From Pseudonocardiaceae bacterium (GTDB lineage Bacteria; Actinomycetota; Actinomycetes; Mycobacteriales; Pseudonocardiaceae): a stretch of 7,977 nucleotides of DNA. Numbering within the stretch: position 1 is the stretch's first letter; each line of letters opens with the position of its first letter. The stretch lies in NCBI GenBank assembly GCA_025937115.1, contig JAICSB010000137.1, forward strand, positions 1 to 7,977. Direction: 5' to 3'. Below are positions 1 to 6,392 of this stretch, in pieces. Below the pieces are notes generated by a model. It worked only from the letters and a program-made list of their open reading frames with translations. It was not told the origin of the DNA and searched no databases. The position numbers and the translations under genes were made by a program.

Positions 1-2
1 CC

Positions 3-515
3 TGGCACCAGGTCCCGGTGAGTCAGCCCGCGTCGAGTCCCGAGGTCAGCTTGATCGACAGCATCTCCTGCTCATCCGTCAGACACTGCATGATCATCGG
101 CGAATCGGTATCCCTGCAGGCCGACGGCACCGCGTCGACCAGGCCGTTCGCCGAGGTGCGCACCTCCGCCGGCTGGTCGCTGACTAGTATCTCGATGCCG
201 GGCGGGGCTGCGGGCTTCTATAACCATGTGTCGTGCACGTCGGCGACCAGCTGCATGGCGGCCGGCGGGGTCGGCCCGCTCGCCAGCAGCTGGACGCAGG
301 GGCACGCGGCGTGGGCATCGTGGAACGGCTCCGCGTGGAGCGTCCACGCCATCAACCCGCCTCCCGGCCAAGGCGCCTCCCTATGGGGTGAGGGGTGCCT
401 CTCGCCGACCTCCTGCGTCGCGGTCGGCACCCAGGGCAAGTTCGGCACGACGACCGGCGTCGCGCTGACCGGCTTCTGGAACGGCAGCTCTTGGCGGACG
501 ATCACCACCAGGTGA
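3..515 (+). CDS. C-terminal part of a Cys/Trp-repeat protein, probably exported (5' truncated by window edge)
   Basis: The reading frame is open from the left edge (first full codon TGG at 3-5) to a TGA at 513-515, so the true start lies outside the window. A GTG at 18 exists but is probably internal, because the residues before it (WHQVP) fit the repeat pattern. Three copies of a SC-x-S-x3-C-xxxG type motif are visible. Their Cys pairs fall at residues 18/24, 73/79 and 127/133 counted from the GTG, a period of about 55 residues. WNGS-x-W motifs (residues 102-107 and 154-159) precede or follow the Cys motifs, and the protein stops just after the last one. Paired Cys plus Trp repeats of this kind suggest a beta-rich, disulfide-stabilised, secreted protein, possibly propeller-like. 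That is inference: no catalytic residues are evident and I assign no function. Confidence 0.75.
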   Translation, partial: WHQVPVSQPASSPEVSLIDSISCSSVRHCMIIGESVSLQADGTASTRPFAEVRTSAGWSLTSISMPGGAAGFYNHVSCTSATSCMAAGGVGPLASSWTQGHAAWASWNGSAWSVHAINPPPGQGASLWGEGCLSPTSCVAVGTQGKFGTTTGVALTGFWNGSSWRTITTR

Positions 516-537
516 CGCCGGCAGGCCAGCGGTAAGC

Positions 538-571
538 ACGGGGCGGCTCCTTGGCAAAGGAGCCGCCCCGT
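538..571 (+). terminator. Strong intrinsic terminator after the repeat-protein gene
   Basis: A perfect 15-bp stem (538-552 paired with 557-571) encloses the tetraloop GGCA (553-556). It begins 23 nt after the stop codon at 515 and is followed by TCTCGTT, a weak T-rich tail as is common in high-GC actinobacteria. The perfect pairing makes this a confident transcription end for the upstream gene. Because it is symmetric it could also stop minus-strand transcription leaving the 600-855 fragment. Confidence 0.85.
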
Positions 572-599
572 CTCGTTCAGGCACGGCATCATGGGCGAT

Positions 600-855
600 C
601 TACACATGTACGACGCGGTCGGCGGCGGTCTGGAGGTCGAGGACCTTGGCCCGGTGGGCGCCCACGCTTCGCAGAATGTCTTCATCGCCTCCAGGACGGC
701 TGCCTCGCGGCTGTCGGGCGGGGCCTGCAGGACAATCCGGGCATATGCCACGACGTTGGTGATGGCCTTGTCGGCGATGATCACGGTGTGCTGGCGGGCG
801 GCGCGCAGCTGGCCGACAGCATGGCGTCCCGCTCGGAAACTCGGTTTCGCAATCT
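600..855 (-). pseudogene. Decayed minus-strand coding fragment, possibly from a P-loop ATPase
   Basis: Two neighbouring minus-strand frames carry protein-like sequence but no single frame does. In one frame (about 660-850) there is TVIIADKAITNVVAYARIVL followed by REAAVLEAMKTFCEAWAPT. In another frame (about 600-660) there is AHRAKVLDLQTAADRVVHV ending at a TAG (600-602). Read in order, the two pieces look like one domain with a frame change or small deletion after the AWAPT segment. The hydrophobic 'VIIADKAITNVVAYARI' stretch resembles the Walker-B-like region of nucleoside-kinase-like AAA ATPases. No Walker A motif or start codon is visible. The assignment rests on recall of family style and is weak. 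The intergenic position and frame break favour a remnant over a live gene. An overlapping 323-codon frame (218-1189) is otherwise low in protein character. Confidence 0.33.
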
Positions 856-1230
856 GAGCTGGGGTTTTTGCTGCGGGATCAGGGGCCTGGCTGGGAGTAT
901 CTCGGGGGTGCTGTTGTCGCTTGCCTACCGCTTGGTTATGTTCTTGTTCGGCCTGCTGGCAGCTGGTCCGATCTGACTTGCCTGCTCGCCCGCCACCCGG
1001 CCACCCCAGGCCGCCCGTAGCCGCCAGGCCAGCCGGCCCCGCAGCGCGCGGCGCTGGGGCTGGCCCGGTATCGGTCAGCACCTCACCGGCCGTCGGACAC
1101 GCCGTGCGACACACATCTAATGCGCGCTCTGAGGTAGAGCCAGCTATACCGCACGGGTAGCGCAGCCTCATCCGGTTGTGGTAGCTCATGTGCCATCGTG
1201 CTCCGAGCGGCCCTTCTCTACCGTCGTCCC
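856..1230. other. Gene-free stretch with GC-rich secondary structure
   Basis: I see no convincing coding sequence here on either strand. Open frames exist because of the high GC content, but their translations are low-complexity and rich in Pro/Ala/Arg. The stretch holds the hairpin at 1027-1065 and a small GCTCT/AGAGC hairpin near 1127-1141. It must also contain the promoter of the downstream membrane-protein/two-component operon, but I could not identify -35/-10 boxes with confidence. Confidence 0.5.
1027..1065. other. Large GC-rich two-tier hairpin
   Basis: GGCCAGCC (1027-1034) pairs perfectly with GGCTGGCC (1058-1065). Inside it, CAGCGC pairs with GCGCTG around a GCG loop. No T-tract follows on either strand, so it does not look like a standard intrinsic terminator. 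It lies about 165 nt upstream of the membrane-protein start and could be an RNA structure in a leader, a remnant terminator or a DNA-level palindrome. At this base composition some of the pairing could be chance. Confidence 0.4.
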
Positions 1231-2100
1231 ATGCGATTTCGACCGATCACGACAACTGGTGCCGCCGAACCAGCACCAGATTCCGACCGCAAAACTGTTC
1301 GACTGCATTCGAGGTCTGCGATCGGGTTGCTGCTGGCGGCCGGCGCAGCTTTGGTGGCAGCATTCGAGCCCGCCCCCAGGGTCCTCCTGAGGCCAGCCTT
1401 CGGGGCTTACGACAGCGCGAAACTGCAGGACGCGCTCGGGCGTGCTCTCGTCGAGTATTGGCGAAGCGGAACTCCGGCGTTCCCCGCCAGCCTGGCGACG
1501 CTGGTCGACTACTGGTTCGAATGGCATGCGATCAAGGTAGTGATCAGCTCGTTGTCGGTCATTGTCTTCGCCCTGCTCGCCACCGCGCTGTGGCCGAGAT
1601 ACCTGCGTACCCAGGCCTGGTACGCGGCGGTTGCCATCGCCGCAACGGTGTCGACGGTTGCCGCCATGGGAGTGCTGGTGCTGAACATCCAGGCGACGGC
1701 CGTACCGCTGGTCGCGTTGCTTGGGCTGCTACCCGGTAGTACCGCCGACGGAAACCTTGCACAGGTTTTGAGTCAGATGCGCGAAGGGCTGACGAAATCG
1801 GCCAGCCCGCACGCCGGTTCCCCTGCGCTGACGGTACTGCTCGGCGAGGTCGAGCGATACTACTGGGTCATGGTGGCGATGTCCGCCGCGCTGATGGTGG
1901 CAACCGTCCTGGCGAGCGTCCTTTTCTGGAAGCGGCGTATCGCCGCCGGCCCGAGCGCCACCCGCGTCAGATTCATGCACAGCACACTCGGTGTCATCAC
2001 GGCCCTGACCGCATGCCTGCTGCTAGTCGAGACAGTGGGCACTGCACTCGACGCGCTCGAACCCGCCACCTCGCTGCTCGGCGTCATCGGTGCGGGCTGA
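1231..2100 (+). CDS. Multi-pass membrane protein of unknown function, first gene of the two-component operon
   Basis: This is a 289-residue protein from ATG 1231 (an in-frame GTG at 1198 would add 11 residues; neither has a clear Shine-Dalgarno, so the start is uncertain). Hydrophobic segments that look like membrane spans lie at about residues 29-46, 101-121, 129-150, 211-233 and 250-270. A weaker one is at 155-168. Between spans 1 and 2 is a probably extracytoplasmic stretch of about 55 residues ending in the aromatic motif VDYWFEWHAIK (92-102). The style matches a group of small actinobacterial membrane proteins with a conserved VDYWF-x-x-H core that I recall as uncharacterised. The stop at 2098-2100 lies 17 nt before the first plausible kinase start, so the genes are almost certainly co-transcribed. 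That makes an accessory sensing or signalling role possible, but this is inference only. Confidence 0.72.
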   Translation: MRFRPITTTGAAEPAPDSDRKTVRLHSRSAIGLLLAAGAALVAAFEPAPRVLLRPAFGAYDSAKLQDALGRALVEYWRSGTPAFPASLATLVDYWFEWHAIKVVISSLSVIVFALLATALWPRYLRTQAWYAAVAIAATVSTVAAMGVLVLNIQATAVPLVALLGLLPGSTADGNLAQVLSQMREGLTKSASPHAGSPALTVLLGEVERYYWVMVAMSAALMVATVLASVLFWKRRIAAGPSATRVRFMHSTLGVITALTACLLLVETVGTALDALEPATSLLGVIGAG

Positions 2101-2117
2101 CACCGCTCCTCCGGCTG

Positions 2118-3398
2118 ATGCGTCGTAGGGTCGTGACCGTGGCGACGAGCGTGTGGCGGGCGATGGCGGGCAACCCCGTCCGATTCGTCCTGTCGCGATG
2201 GCCGTGGCGCAGCCTGGCCTATGTGGTCAGTAGCGTGGCGGTCATCTCGATCGCCTGGCTCGCCGTTTTGCCGCTGCTGCTGTTTTCGCCGCTGCTGCTG
2301 TTTTCGCCGCTGCTGCTGCTCGCCGGCATGCCGATCGGGGCGCTGGAGCGCCGCCGGCTCGGCTTCATGGAGCCGCTGGCGGTCCCCGGCGACCCGCACG
2401 CACCCGCGCCCCCGGGCGGCTGGGCGTGGGTGCGGCTGCGGGTGACCGAGGCTGCCACCTGGCGCGAGCTCGGCTATTGCGCGTGCCTGCTGTCGGTGCT
2501 GGCGGTCCTCGACCTCGCCGCGGTGTTCGTCCTGTTCATCTGCCTCCTCCTGGTGGCGCTGCCGCTGTTGGTCGGGGTGGGCGCGGACGCCCGTTTCGCG
2601 GTGGGCACCTGGACGGCCGAGACCGTCGGGCAGGCGTGCGCCGTCGCCGGTCTGGTCGGGGTGCCCGCGACGGTGGTCACCCTGTACGGAATCAGCGTGC
2701 TCGGCGGTGCCCAGGCAGCCTTCGCCAAGTGGCTGCTCGCGCCCACCGGCACCGAGGCAAACCGTCAGGTCGAGGAGCTGGCCCAGTCGCGCAGCCGGCT
2801 GGTCAACGCGTTCGAGGCCGAGCGCCGTCGGATCGAGCGAGACCTGCACGATGGCGCGCAGCAACACCTGGTGCTCCTGACGATGAAGCTGGGCCTGGCC
2901 GAGCGGCATATGGCCGACGCAGGCGGACGCGCCGGTGAGCTCGTCGGCGAGGCCCACGAGCAGGCCCGGCTGGCACTCACGACCCTCCGGGACCAGATCC
3001 GCGGCATCCATCCTCAGATCCTCACCGATTTCGGGCTGGCCGAGGCGGTACGCGAACTCGCCGAACGGTGTCCGATTCCGGTCGAGGTCGACCTCGACCT
3101 GCCCGGCCGGCTGCCGCCCGAGATCGAGTCCACCGCCTACTTCGTGGTCTCGGAGGCCCTGACCAACGCGGTGCGACACGCCGCGGCCACTCGTATCCAG
3201 GTCAGTGGCAGGCTCGCTGAGCAACGGCTGGCGCTGGCAATCGTCGATGACGGCAGGGGCGGCGCTGAACCGTCACTGGGCACGGGCATGCGGGGGCTGG
3301 CCGACCGAGTGGCCGTCGTGGCTGGCACCCTGGAGATCAGCAGCCCACCAGGAGGACCCACCACAGTGCGGATCGACCTGCCGTGTCGCTACGAATAG
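2118..3398 (+). CDS. Two-component sensor histidine kinase, HisKA_3 / NarL-partner type
   Basis: Membrane kinase of 426 residues from ATG 2118. A GTG at 2139 has the better ribosome site (AGGG at 2127-2130, 8 nt spacing) and would remove 7 residues. The open frame reaches back to 2013, but that overlaps the upstream gene and is unlikely to be used. The N-terminal half fits the Pfam 'putative sensor' layout: an RF-x-x-SRWPWRSLAY entry motif (residues 22-34), spans at about 35-70, a cytoplasmic link with GGWAWVRLR (100-108) and spans at about 119-155 and 172-200. A dimerisation/phosphoacceptor H-box follows, RRRIERDLHDGAQQ, with His244 as the likely phosphorylated residue. The HATPase domain shows the N box (SEALTNAVRH, Asn350), G1 (DDGRGG, 377-382) and G2 (GTGMRGLADR, 388-397). 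It should autophosphorylate and pass phosphate to the overlapping downstream regulator. The signal sensed is unknown. Confidence 0.93.
   Translation: MRRRVVTVATSVWRAMAGNPVRFVLSRWPWRSLAYVVSSVAVISIAWLAVLPLLLFSPLLLFSPLLLLAGMPIGALERRRLGFMEPLAVPGDPHAPAPPGGWAWVRLRVTEAATWRELGYCACLLSVLAVLDLAAVFVLFICLLLVALPLLVGVGADARFAVGTWTAETVGQACAVAGLVGVPATVVTLYGISVLGGAQAAFAKWLLAPTGTEANRQVEELAQSRSRLVNAFEAERRRIERDLHDGAQQHLVLLTMKLGLAERHMADAGGRAGELVGEAHEQARLALTTLRDQIRGIHPQILTDFGLAEAVRELAERCPIPVEVDLDLPGRLPPEIESTAYFVVSEALTNAVRHAAATRIQVSGRLAEQRLALAIVDDGRGGAEPSLGTGMRGLADRVAVVAGTLEISSPPGGPTTVRIDLPCRYE
2266..2318 (+). repeat. In-frame 18-bp tandem repeat inside the kinase's first membrane region
   Basis: Two exact copies of an 18-bp unit (TTTTCGCCGCTGCTGCTG at 2283-2300 and 2301-2318) follow a 17-nt near-copy at 2266-2282. 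They encode the six-residue repeat FSPLLL in the first transmembrane segment. Because the unit is a multiple of three, gain or loss of a copy would lengthen or shorten the span by six residues without breaking the frame. The internal CTG runs make replication slippage likely. Confidence 0.9.
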
Positions 3399-4033
3399 CG
3401 CTCGCCGAAGACGCCACGCTCATGCGGGCCGGACTCGTCAGCCTGCTCGAAGGACTGGGCCACACCGTGGTGGCGGCGGTCGGCGACGGTGACTCGATGA
3501 TGGCGGCCGCCCGGGAGCACCGACCCGACCTGGTCATCACCGATGTCCGCATGCCGCCCAGTTTCACCGACGAAGGGCTGCGCGCCGCGGTGACGCTACG
3601 CGCCAGCGACCCGAGCGCGGCGGTCCTCGTGCTGTCGCAGTACGCGGCCACCGCGTACGCCGCTGAACTGCTCGGCCCGTCCGGACGGGCCGGAGTTGGC
3701 TACCTGTTCAAGGACCGCATCGGCGAGGTCGCCGACTTCTCCGACGCGGTGTCGCGGGTCGCGGCCGGCCAGACCGTCATCGACCCCGACGTGGTACGGC
3801 AGTTGCTGAACCGCCCACGCACGACCAACCCACTCGACCGGTTGACCACACGGGAACGGGAGGTGCTCGGGCAGATGGCCGAAGGACACAACAACCCGTC
3901 CATCGCCCGAACGCTCGGAATCAGCGACGCCGCGGTGGCCAAACACATCGGCAACATCTTCACCAAACTCGACCTCCCCGAGGCCGACGGCCACCGCCGG
4001 GTACTCGCCGTCCTGACCTACCTGCGAAGCTGA
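3383..4033 (+). CDS. Response regulator, NarL/FixJ (LuxR-HTH) family
   Basis: A 216-residue regulator starting at GTG 3383 inside the end of the kinase gene, with a 16-nt overlap. The start is supported by the typical opening SLRIALAEDATLMRAGL. No Shine-Dalgarno sits close by (the nearest AGGAGG, 3350-3355, is too far), which suggests translational coupling with the kinase. The receiver domain spans about residues 3-120: acidic pair Glu9/Asp10, phosphoacceptor Asp54 in DLVITDVRMPP, and conserved Lys110 in GYLFKD. The C-terminal LuxR-type DNA-binding domain spans about 153-213, with LTTREREVLGQMAEG, recognition-helix region ISDAAVAKHIGNIF and TKLDL. The three-gene layout indicates it is phosphorylated by the upstream kinase and then binds promoter DNA. 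Targets are not visible from sequence; self-regulation and control of the downstream hydrolase are the simplest guesses. Confidence 0.95.
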   Translation: MSLRIALAEDATLMRAGLVSLLEGLGHTVVAAVGDGDSMMAAAREHRPDLVITDVRMPPSFTDEGLRAAVTLRASDPSAAVLVLSQYAATAYAAELLGPSGRAGVGYLFKDRIGEVADFSDAVSRVAAGQTVIDPDVVRQLLNRPRTTNPLDRLTTREREVLGQMAEGHNNPSIARTLGISDAAVAKHIGNIFTKLDLPEADGHRRVLAVLTYLRS

Positions 4034-4036
4034 CCG

Positions 4037-4086
4037 CACCCGCGGGTGGCGATGCGCCACGGCGGCCGGCACTCGCATGTGCTGGC
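4037..4086 (+). terminator. Possible terminator region of the two-component operon
   Basis: Just after the regulator's stop is the perfect palindrome CACCCGCGGGTG (4037-4048). It is followed by an 8-bp hairpin, GCCGGCAC (4065-4072) with GTGCTGGC (4079-4086), containing one G-T pair and a TCGCAT loop. There is no T-tract, so termination is plausible from position but not proven. The palindrome alone could instead be a protein-binding site. Confidence 0.35.
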
Positions 4087-4228
4087 AGGGCGGTCAACGC
4101 CTTCTGTCCTCCCAGCCCGCTTCCACTGGTGGCAACGATTCTGCGGTCGCCCAGCGGTCATCACCGACGACATACTGCACACCGTGCTGCGCCCCAGCCG
4201 GGTCCAATCGCCGGCGACACCATACCGA

Positions 4229-4256
4229 GGTAGCGCCAGCACTACCCGAGCGGTAG
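4229..4256. promoter_or_regulatory. Alternating GGTAG / CTACC / GGTAG inverted repeats
   Basis: GGTAG (4229-4233), CTACC (4242-4246) and GGTAG (4252-4256) are arranged so that the middle copy can pair with either flank. This gives two mutually exclusive short hairpins in RNA, or overlapping operator half-sites in DNA. They lie about 120-145 nt upstream of the hydrolase start. The arms are only 5 bp, so this could be chance. Confidence 0.25.
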
Positions 4257-4330
4257 ACCTTTCGGTACCCGACAAACGGGATCCACCGCCATGGTTCCGG
4301 CGTACCGCCGTGCGTAGCGTCGCTCGGGGT

Positions 4331-4349
4331 GCCGGACGACGTGTCCGGC
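4331..4349 (+). promoter_or_regulatory. 7-bp hairpin just upstream of the hydrolase ribosome-binding site
   Basis: GCCGGAC (4331-4337) pairs perfectly with GTCCGGC (4343-4349) around the loop GACGT. It ends 15 nt before the Shine-Dalgarno AGGAG (4365-4369), so it would form in the 5' leader if transcription starts upstream. It might stabilise or modulate the leader, or act as an operator. Function is inferred from position only. Confidence 0.4.
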
Positions 4350-4374
4350 CACGATGGACATACGAGGAGAGCGC

Positions 4375-5970
4375 ATGCGTAGGCGAAGGTGGCTGCTGGC
4401 CACGGCGTTCAGTGCGACGCTGACGGTGGGCGGGGTGCTGGCGGCCGGGCAGTCCATGGCCGCCGTGACCACGCCGGTCAGCGGCGCGGCGGACAGGCAC
4501 GCGGCACCGACGATCGCGTGGAACGACTGCTCGACGGTCGCCGACCCCGGCGAGCGGGCCAGCCTACAGGCGGCTGGTGCGCAGTGCGGCCAGCTGGCGG
4601 TACCCCTGGACTACAACCACCCGGACGGCCGGCACATCACCGTGGCCCTGTCCCGGATACGGGCCAGCGACCCCGCCCACCGCCGCGGCGTGCTCATGCT
4701 CAACCCGGGTGGGCCGGGCGACGCTGCGCTGGGTCTGCCGGCCGGCCTGAAGGAGGGGGCACCCGACATCGCCGCCCGGTACGACCTGATCGGCATGGAC
4801 CCCCGGTTCGTCGGCGCCAGCTCGCCGGTGACCTGCCAGTGGCCCACCGACTTCTTCCTGCGCGGGGCCGGACCGGACCGGCAGAGCTTCCAGCAGGGGG
4901 TGTCCTTCGAGCAGGGCCTGGCGGCCGGCTGCGCCAGCCACGCCGACGTGCTGCCGTTCGCGTCGACCCGCAACACCGCCCGGGACATGGACCTGGTCCG
5001 CGCCGCGCTCGGTGAGCCACGGGTGTCCTACGTGGGCTGGTCGTACGGGTCGTACCTCGGCTCGGTCTACACCCAGATGTTCCCGCAGCGGGTCGACCGG
5101 TTCGTGTTCGACAGCTCGGTCAATCCGGACGCGTACGCCACCGGGCTGTGGCCGTCGGTCGGACCGGCCACGGAGGCGGCACTGCGCAACTGGGCCGGCT
5201 GGGCCGCGGCCAGAGACGCGACCTACCACCTCGGCGCGACCGTCGGCCAGGTGCTGGCGACCGTGGACGGCATCTACCTGGCCGCCGGACGCGCCCCGCT
5301 GCGGGTCGGTTCCTACCAGGTGGACAGCCACGTGCTGCCGGTACTGCTGTTCATCCCGATCCGGATCGACACCGACGACTCCTACGCGGCCATCGCCGGT
5401 GATGTGGTGGCGCTGAAGACGGCGGCGGCCGGCACTCCGGTCGACCCCACCGACGAGCTGGCGGCCAACCTCGCGCTCATCCAGCACCCGACGAGCGACA
5501 CCACCGCCGGGGCCACCAGCGTAATCTTCTGCGCGGACCAGCTGGTCTCGCACGACCCGGAAACCTACTACCGCGACATCCAGGCGCACCGGTCCGACGA
5601 GCCGCACTTCGGCGCGCTGACCCGCAACGTCACCCCGTGCACGTTCTGGCCCACCGCTCCCGTCGAGCCGCCGACCCGGATCAGCAACAACGTCCCGGTG
5701 CTGATGGTCGGCTCCACCGGCGACCCCCGCTCGCCCTACCAAGGGCAGCTGAACCTGCACCGGGAGCTGACCGGATCCCGCCTGGTCACCCTGGCCGGCG
5801 CGTTCGAGCACATCGTGTACGGGGCGGAGGACAACGCCTGCATCACCGACACGGTCGGCGCCTACCTGCTCAACGGCACACTGCCGGCGACCGACGTCAC
5901 CTGCCACCGTGCCGGGTCCGCCTCGACGGCCCGGCACGGCGCGCCGATGGGCGCGGCGCTGCGGAACTGA
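4375..5970 (+). CDS. Secreted alpha/beta-hydrolase, tripeptidyl-aminopeptidase (Tap)-like serine peptidase
   Basis: A 531-residue protein from ATG 4375, chosen because AGGAG (4365-4369) lies 5 nt upstream. An in-frame ATG at 4354 would add 7 residues but has no ribosome site. The N-terminus is a classic signal peptide: MRRRRW, a hydrophobic core to about residue 23 and a likely cleavage near SMAA (27-30). The mature enzyme shows the oxyanion-region motif LNPGGPG (109-115), the nucleophile elbow GWSYG with Ser223, Asp450 in GSTGDPRSPY, and His479 in AFEHIVYG. The C-terminal part matches the TAP-like domain. The family cleaves short peptides from the N-terminus of substrates outside the cell; related members act as proline iminopeptidases or esterases. 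The exact substrate cannot be read from sequence. Cys residues, including one near 489 and one near 510, could form a disulfide. Confidence 0.92.
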   Translation: MRRRRWLLATAFSATLTVGGVLAAGQSMAAVTTPVSGAADRHAAPTIAWNDCSTVADPGERASLQAAGAQCGQLAVPLDYNHPDGRHITVALSRIRASDPAHRRGVLMLNPGGPGDAALGLPAGLKEGAPDIAARYDLIGMDPRFVGASSPVTCQWPTDFFLRGAGPDRQSFQQGVSFEQGLAAGCASHADVLPFASTRNTARDMDLVRAALGEPRVSYVGWSYGSYLGSVYTQMFPQRVDRFVFDSSVNPDAYATGLWPSVGPATEAALRNWAGWAAARDATYHLGATVGQVLATVDGIYLAAGRAPLRVGSYQVDSHVLPVLLFIPIRIDTDDSYAAIAGDVVALKTAAAGTPVDPTDELAANLALIQHPTSDTTAGATSVIFCADQLVSHDPETYYRDIQAHRSDEPHFGALTRNVTPCTFWPTAPVEPPTRISNNVPVLMVGSTGDPRSPYQGQLNLHRELTGSRLVTLAGAFEHIVYGAEDNACITDTVGAYLLNGTLPATDVTCHRAGSASTARHGAPMGAALRN

Positions 5971-6017
5971 CCCGGTCCGCCCGGTGTCCGGGGAACGGGG
6001 GGAAGATCATCTGTCTG
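5971..6017 (+). other. Short GC-rich tail after the hydrolase, weak hairpin
   Basis: CCCGG (5980-5984) can pair with CCGGG (5988-5992) across a 3-nt loop, 10 nt after the hydrolase stop, followed by G-rich sequence with no T-tract. It could be a weak terminator, but the support is poor. The next plausible feature is on the other strand, so transcription is expected to stop somewhere near here. Confidence 0.25.
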
Positions 6018-6236
6018 TCAGGGCGGGGCCAGCAGCTTGAGGGCGGGAGTTACGTCACAGGCGAAAAGCTGGCCGCAGGCGGTCAGCGCGAGCCGCCCGT
6101 CTGGTCCTGTGCGCAAGAGCGCGGTGCCGACGGCGGTCTCGAGCTGGCGGACCTGGCTGGTAAGGATCGCGGTCCTGACGCCGAGCTGGCGGGCTGCGTG
6201 AAGGAGGCTGGGCTGCCTGAGCAATGGGCGGGACAC
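6018..6236 (-). pseudogene. Remnant carrying a LysR-like winged helix-turn-helix (72 codons)
   Basis: The frame opens with GTG at 6236, has an in-frame TAA 15 nt upstream, and ends at a TGA (6018-6020). Nearly the whole product resembles the LysR-type DNA-binding fold: PSLLHAARQLGV (first helix and turn), ILTSQVRQLETAVG (recognition helix and linker), then TALLRTG and GRLALTACGQLF (wing). Normal LysR regulators are about 300 residues with an effector domain, which is missing here. No good Shine-Dalgarno precedes the GTG. It is therefore probably a piece of a larger gene. LysR-like HTH modules also occur at the C-terminal end of some actinobacterial transposition-associated proteins, including TniQ-like ones as I recall. 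That would fit the TnsA-like remnant to the right, but the link is inference. A small stand-alone DNA-binding protein cannot be excluded. Confidence 0.5.
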
Positions 6237-6246
6237 CTGAGCAGTG
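6216..6246. repeat. Two near-identical 11-bp direct repeats
   Basis: CCTGAGCAATG (6216-6226) and CCTGAGCAGTG (6236-6246) differ at one base and start 20 nt apart, about two helical turns. They straddle the GTG start of the winged-HTH remnant. This could be an operator for a dimeric regulator or part of a transposon end, but two short copies may be coincidence. Confidence 0.35.
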
Positions 6247-6392
6247 TGGTCTTACTGGTCACGCGGTGTTAGTGCGCGGGGCGTGGACGGCCGGCGGGCG
6301 CATTGCCATCATGGCCAGTCTGGGCGGTCCGGGACAAGTCAAACAGCCGCGCCTTTGCAGTGCCGGGAGCTAATCGGCGGAGCTTTCTTCGG
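6237..6392. other. Gap between HTH remnant and phosphotransferase, no gene seen
   Basis: Apart from the second direct-repeat copy at its left edge, I see no coding sequence, clear promoter or terminator in this stretch. Together with 5971-6236 it forms over 400 nt without an intact gene. Confidence 0.5.

Larger units (their letters stand above)
4034..4374. other. Intergenic region between regulator and hydrolase, rich in short inverted repeats
   Basis: This 341-nt gap has no credible gene. It begins with a perfect 12-bp palindrome and a hairpin (listed separately) that may end the two-component operon. It then holds a GGTAG/CTACC/GGTAG set (4229-4256) and a 7-bp hairpin (4331-4349) close to the hydrolase ribosome site. 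The hydrolase promoter should lie here, but I cannot name -35/-10 boxes with confidence. Confidence 0.5.

Noticed and set aside
218..1189. A 323-codon minus-strand open frame
   Set aside because: It overlaps the repeat-protein gene and its terminator. Only the short segment around 660-850 looks like protein; the rest is low-complexity translation typical of chance open frames in high-GC DNA.
2013..2117. A longer N-terminus for the histidine kinase
   Set aside because: It would overlap the upstream membrane-protein gene by 88 nt and adds an Arg-rich stretch unlike kinase N-termini. Starts at 2118 or 2139 fit the family better.
1860..3224. A 454-codon minus-strand open frame opposite the kinase
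   Set aside because: It is the antisense shadow of the clearly recognisable histidine kinase and is full of Gln/His/Arg-rich low-complexity sequence with no domain features.
4564..5937. A 457-codon minus-strand open frame opposite the hydrolase
   Set aside because: It is an antisense shadow: the plus strand carries the signal peptide, catalytic triad and ribosome site, and the antisense product has Gly/Arg/Val-rich composition only.
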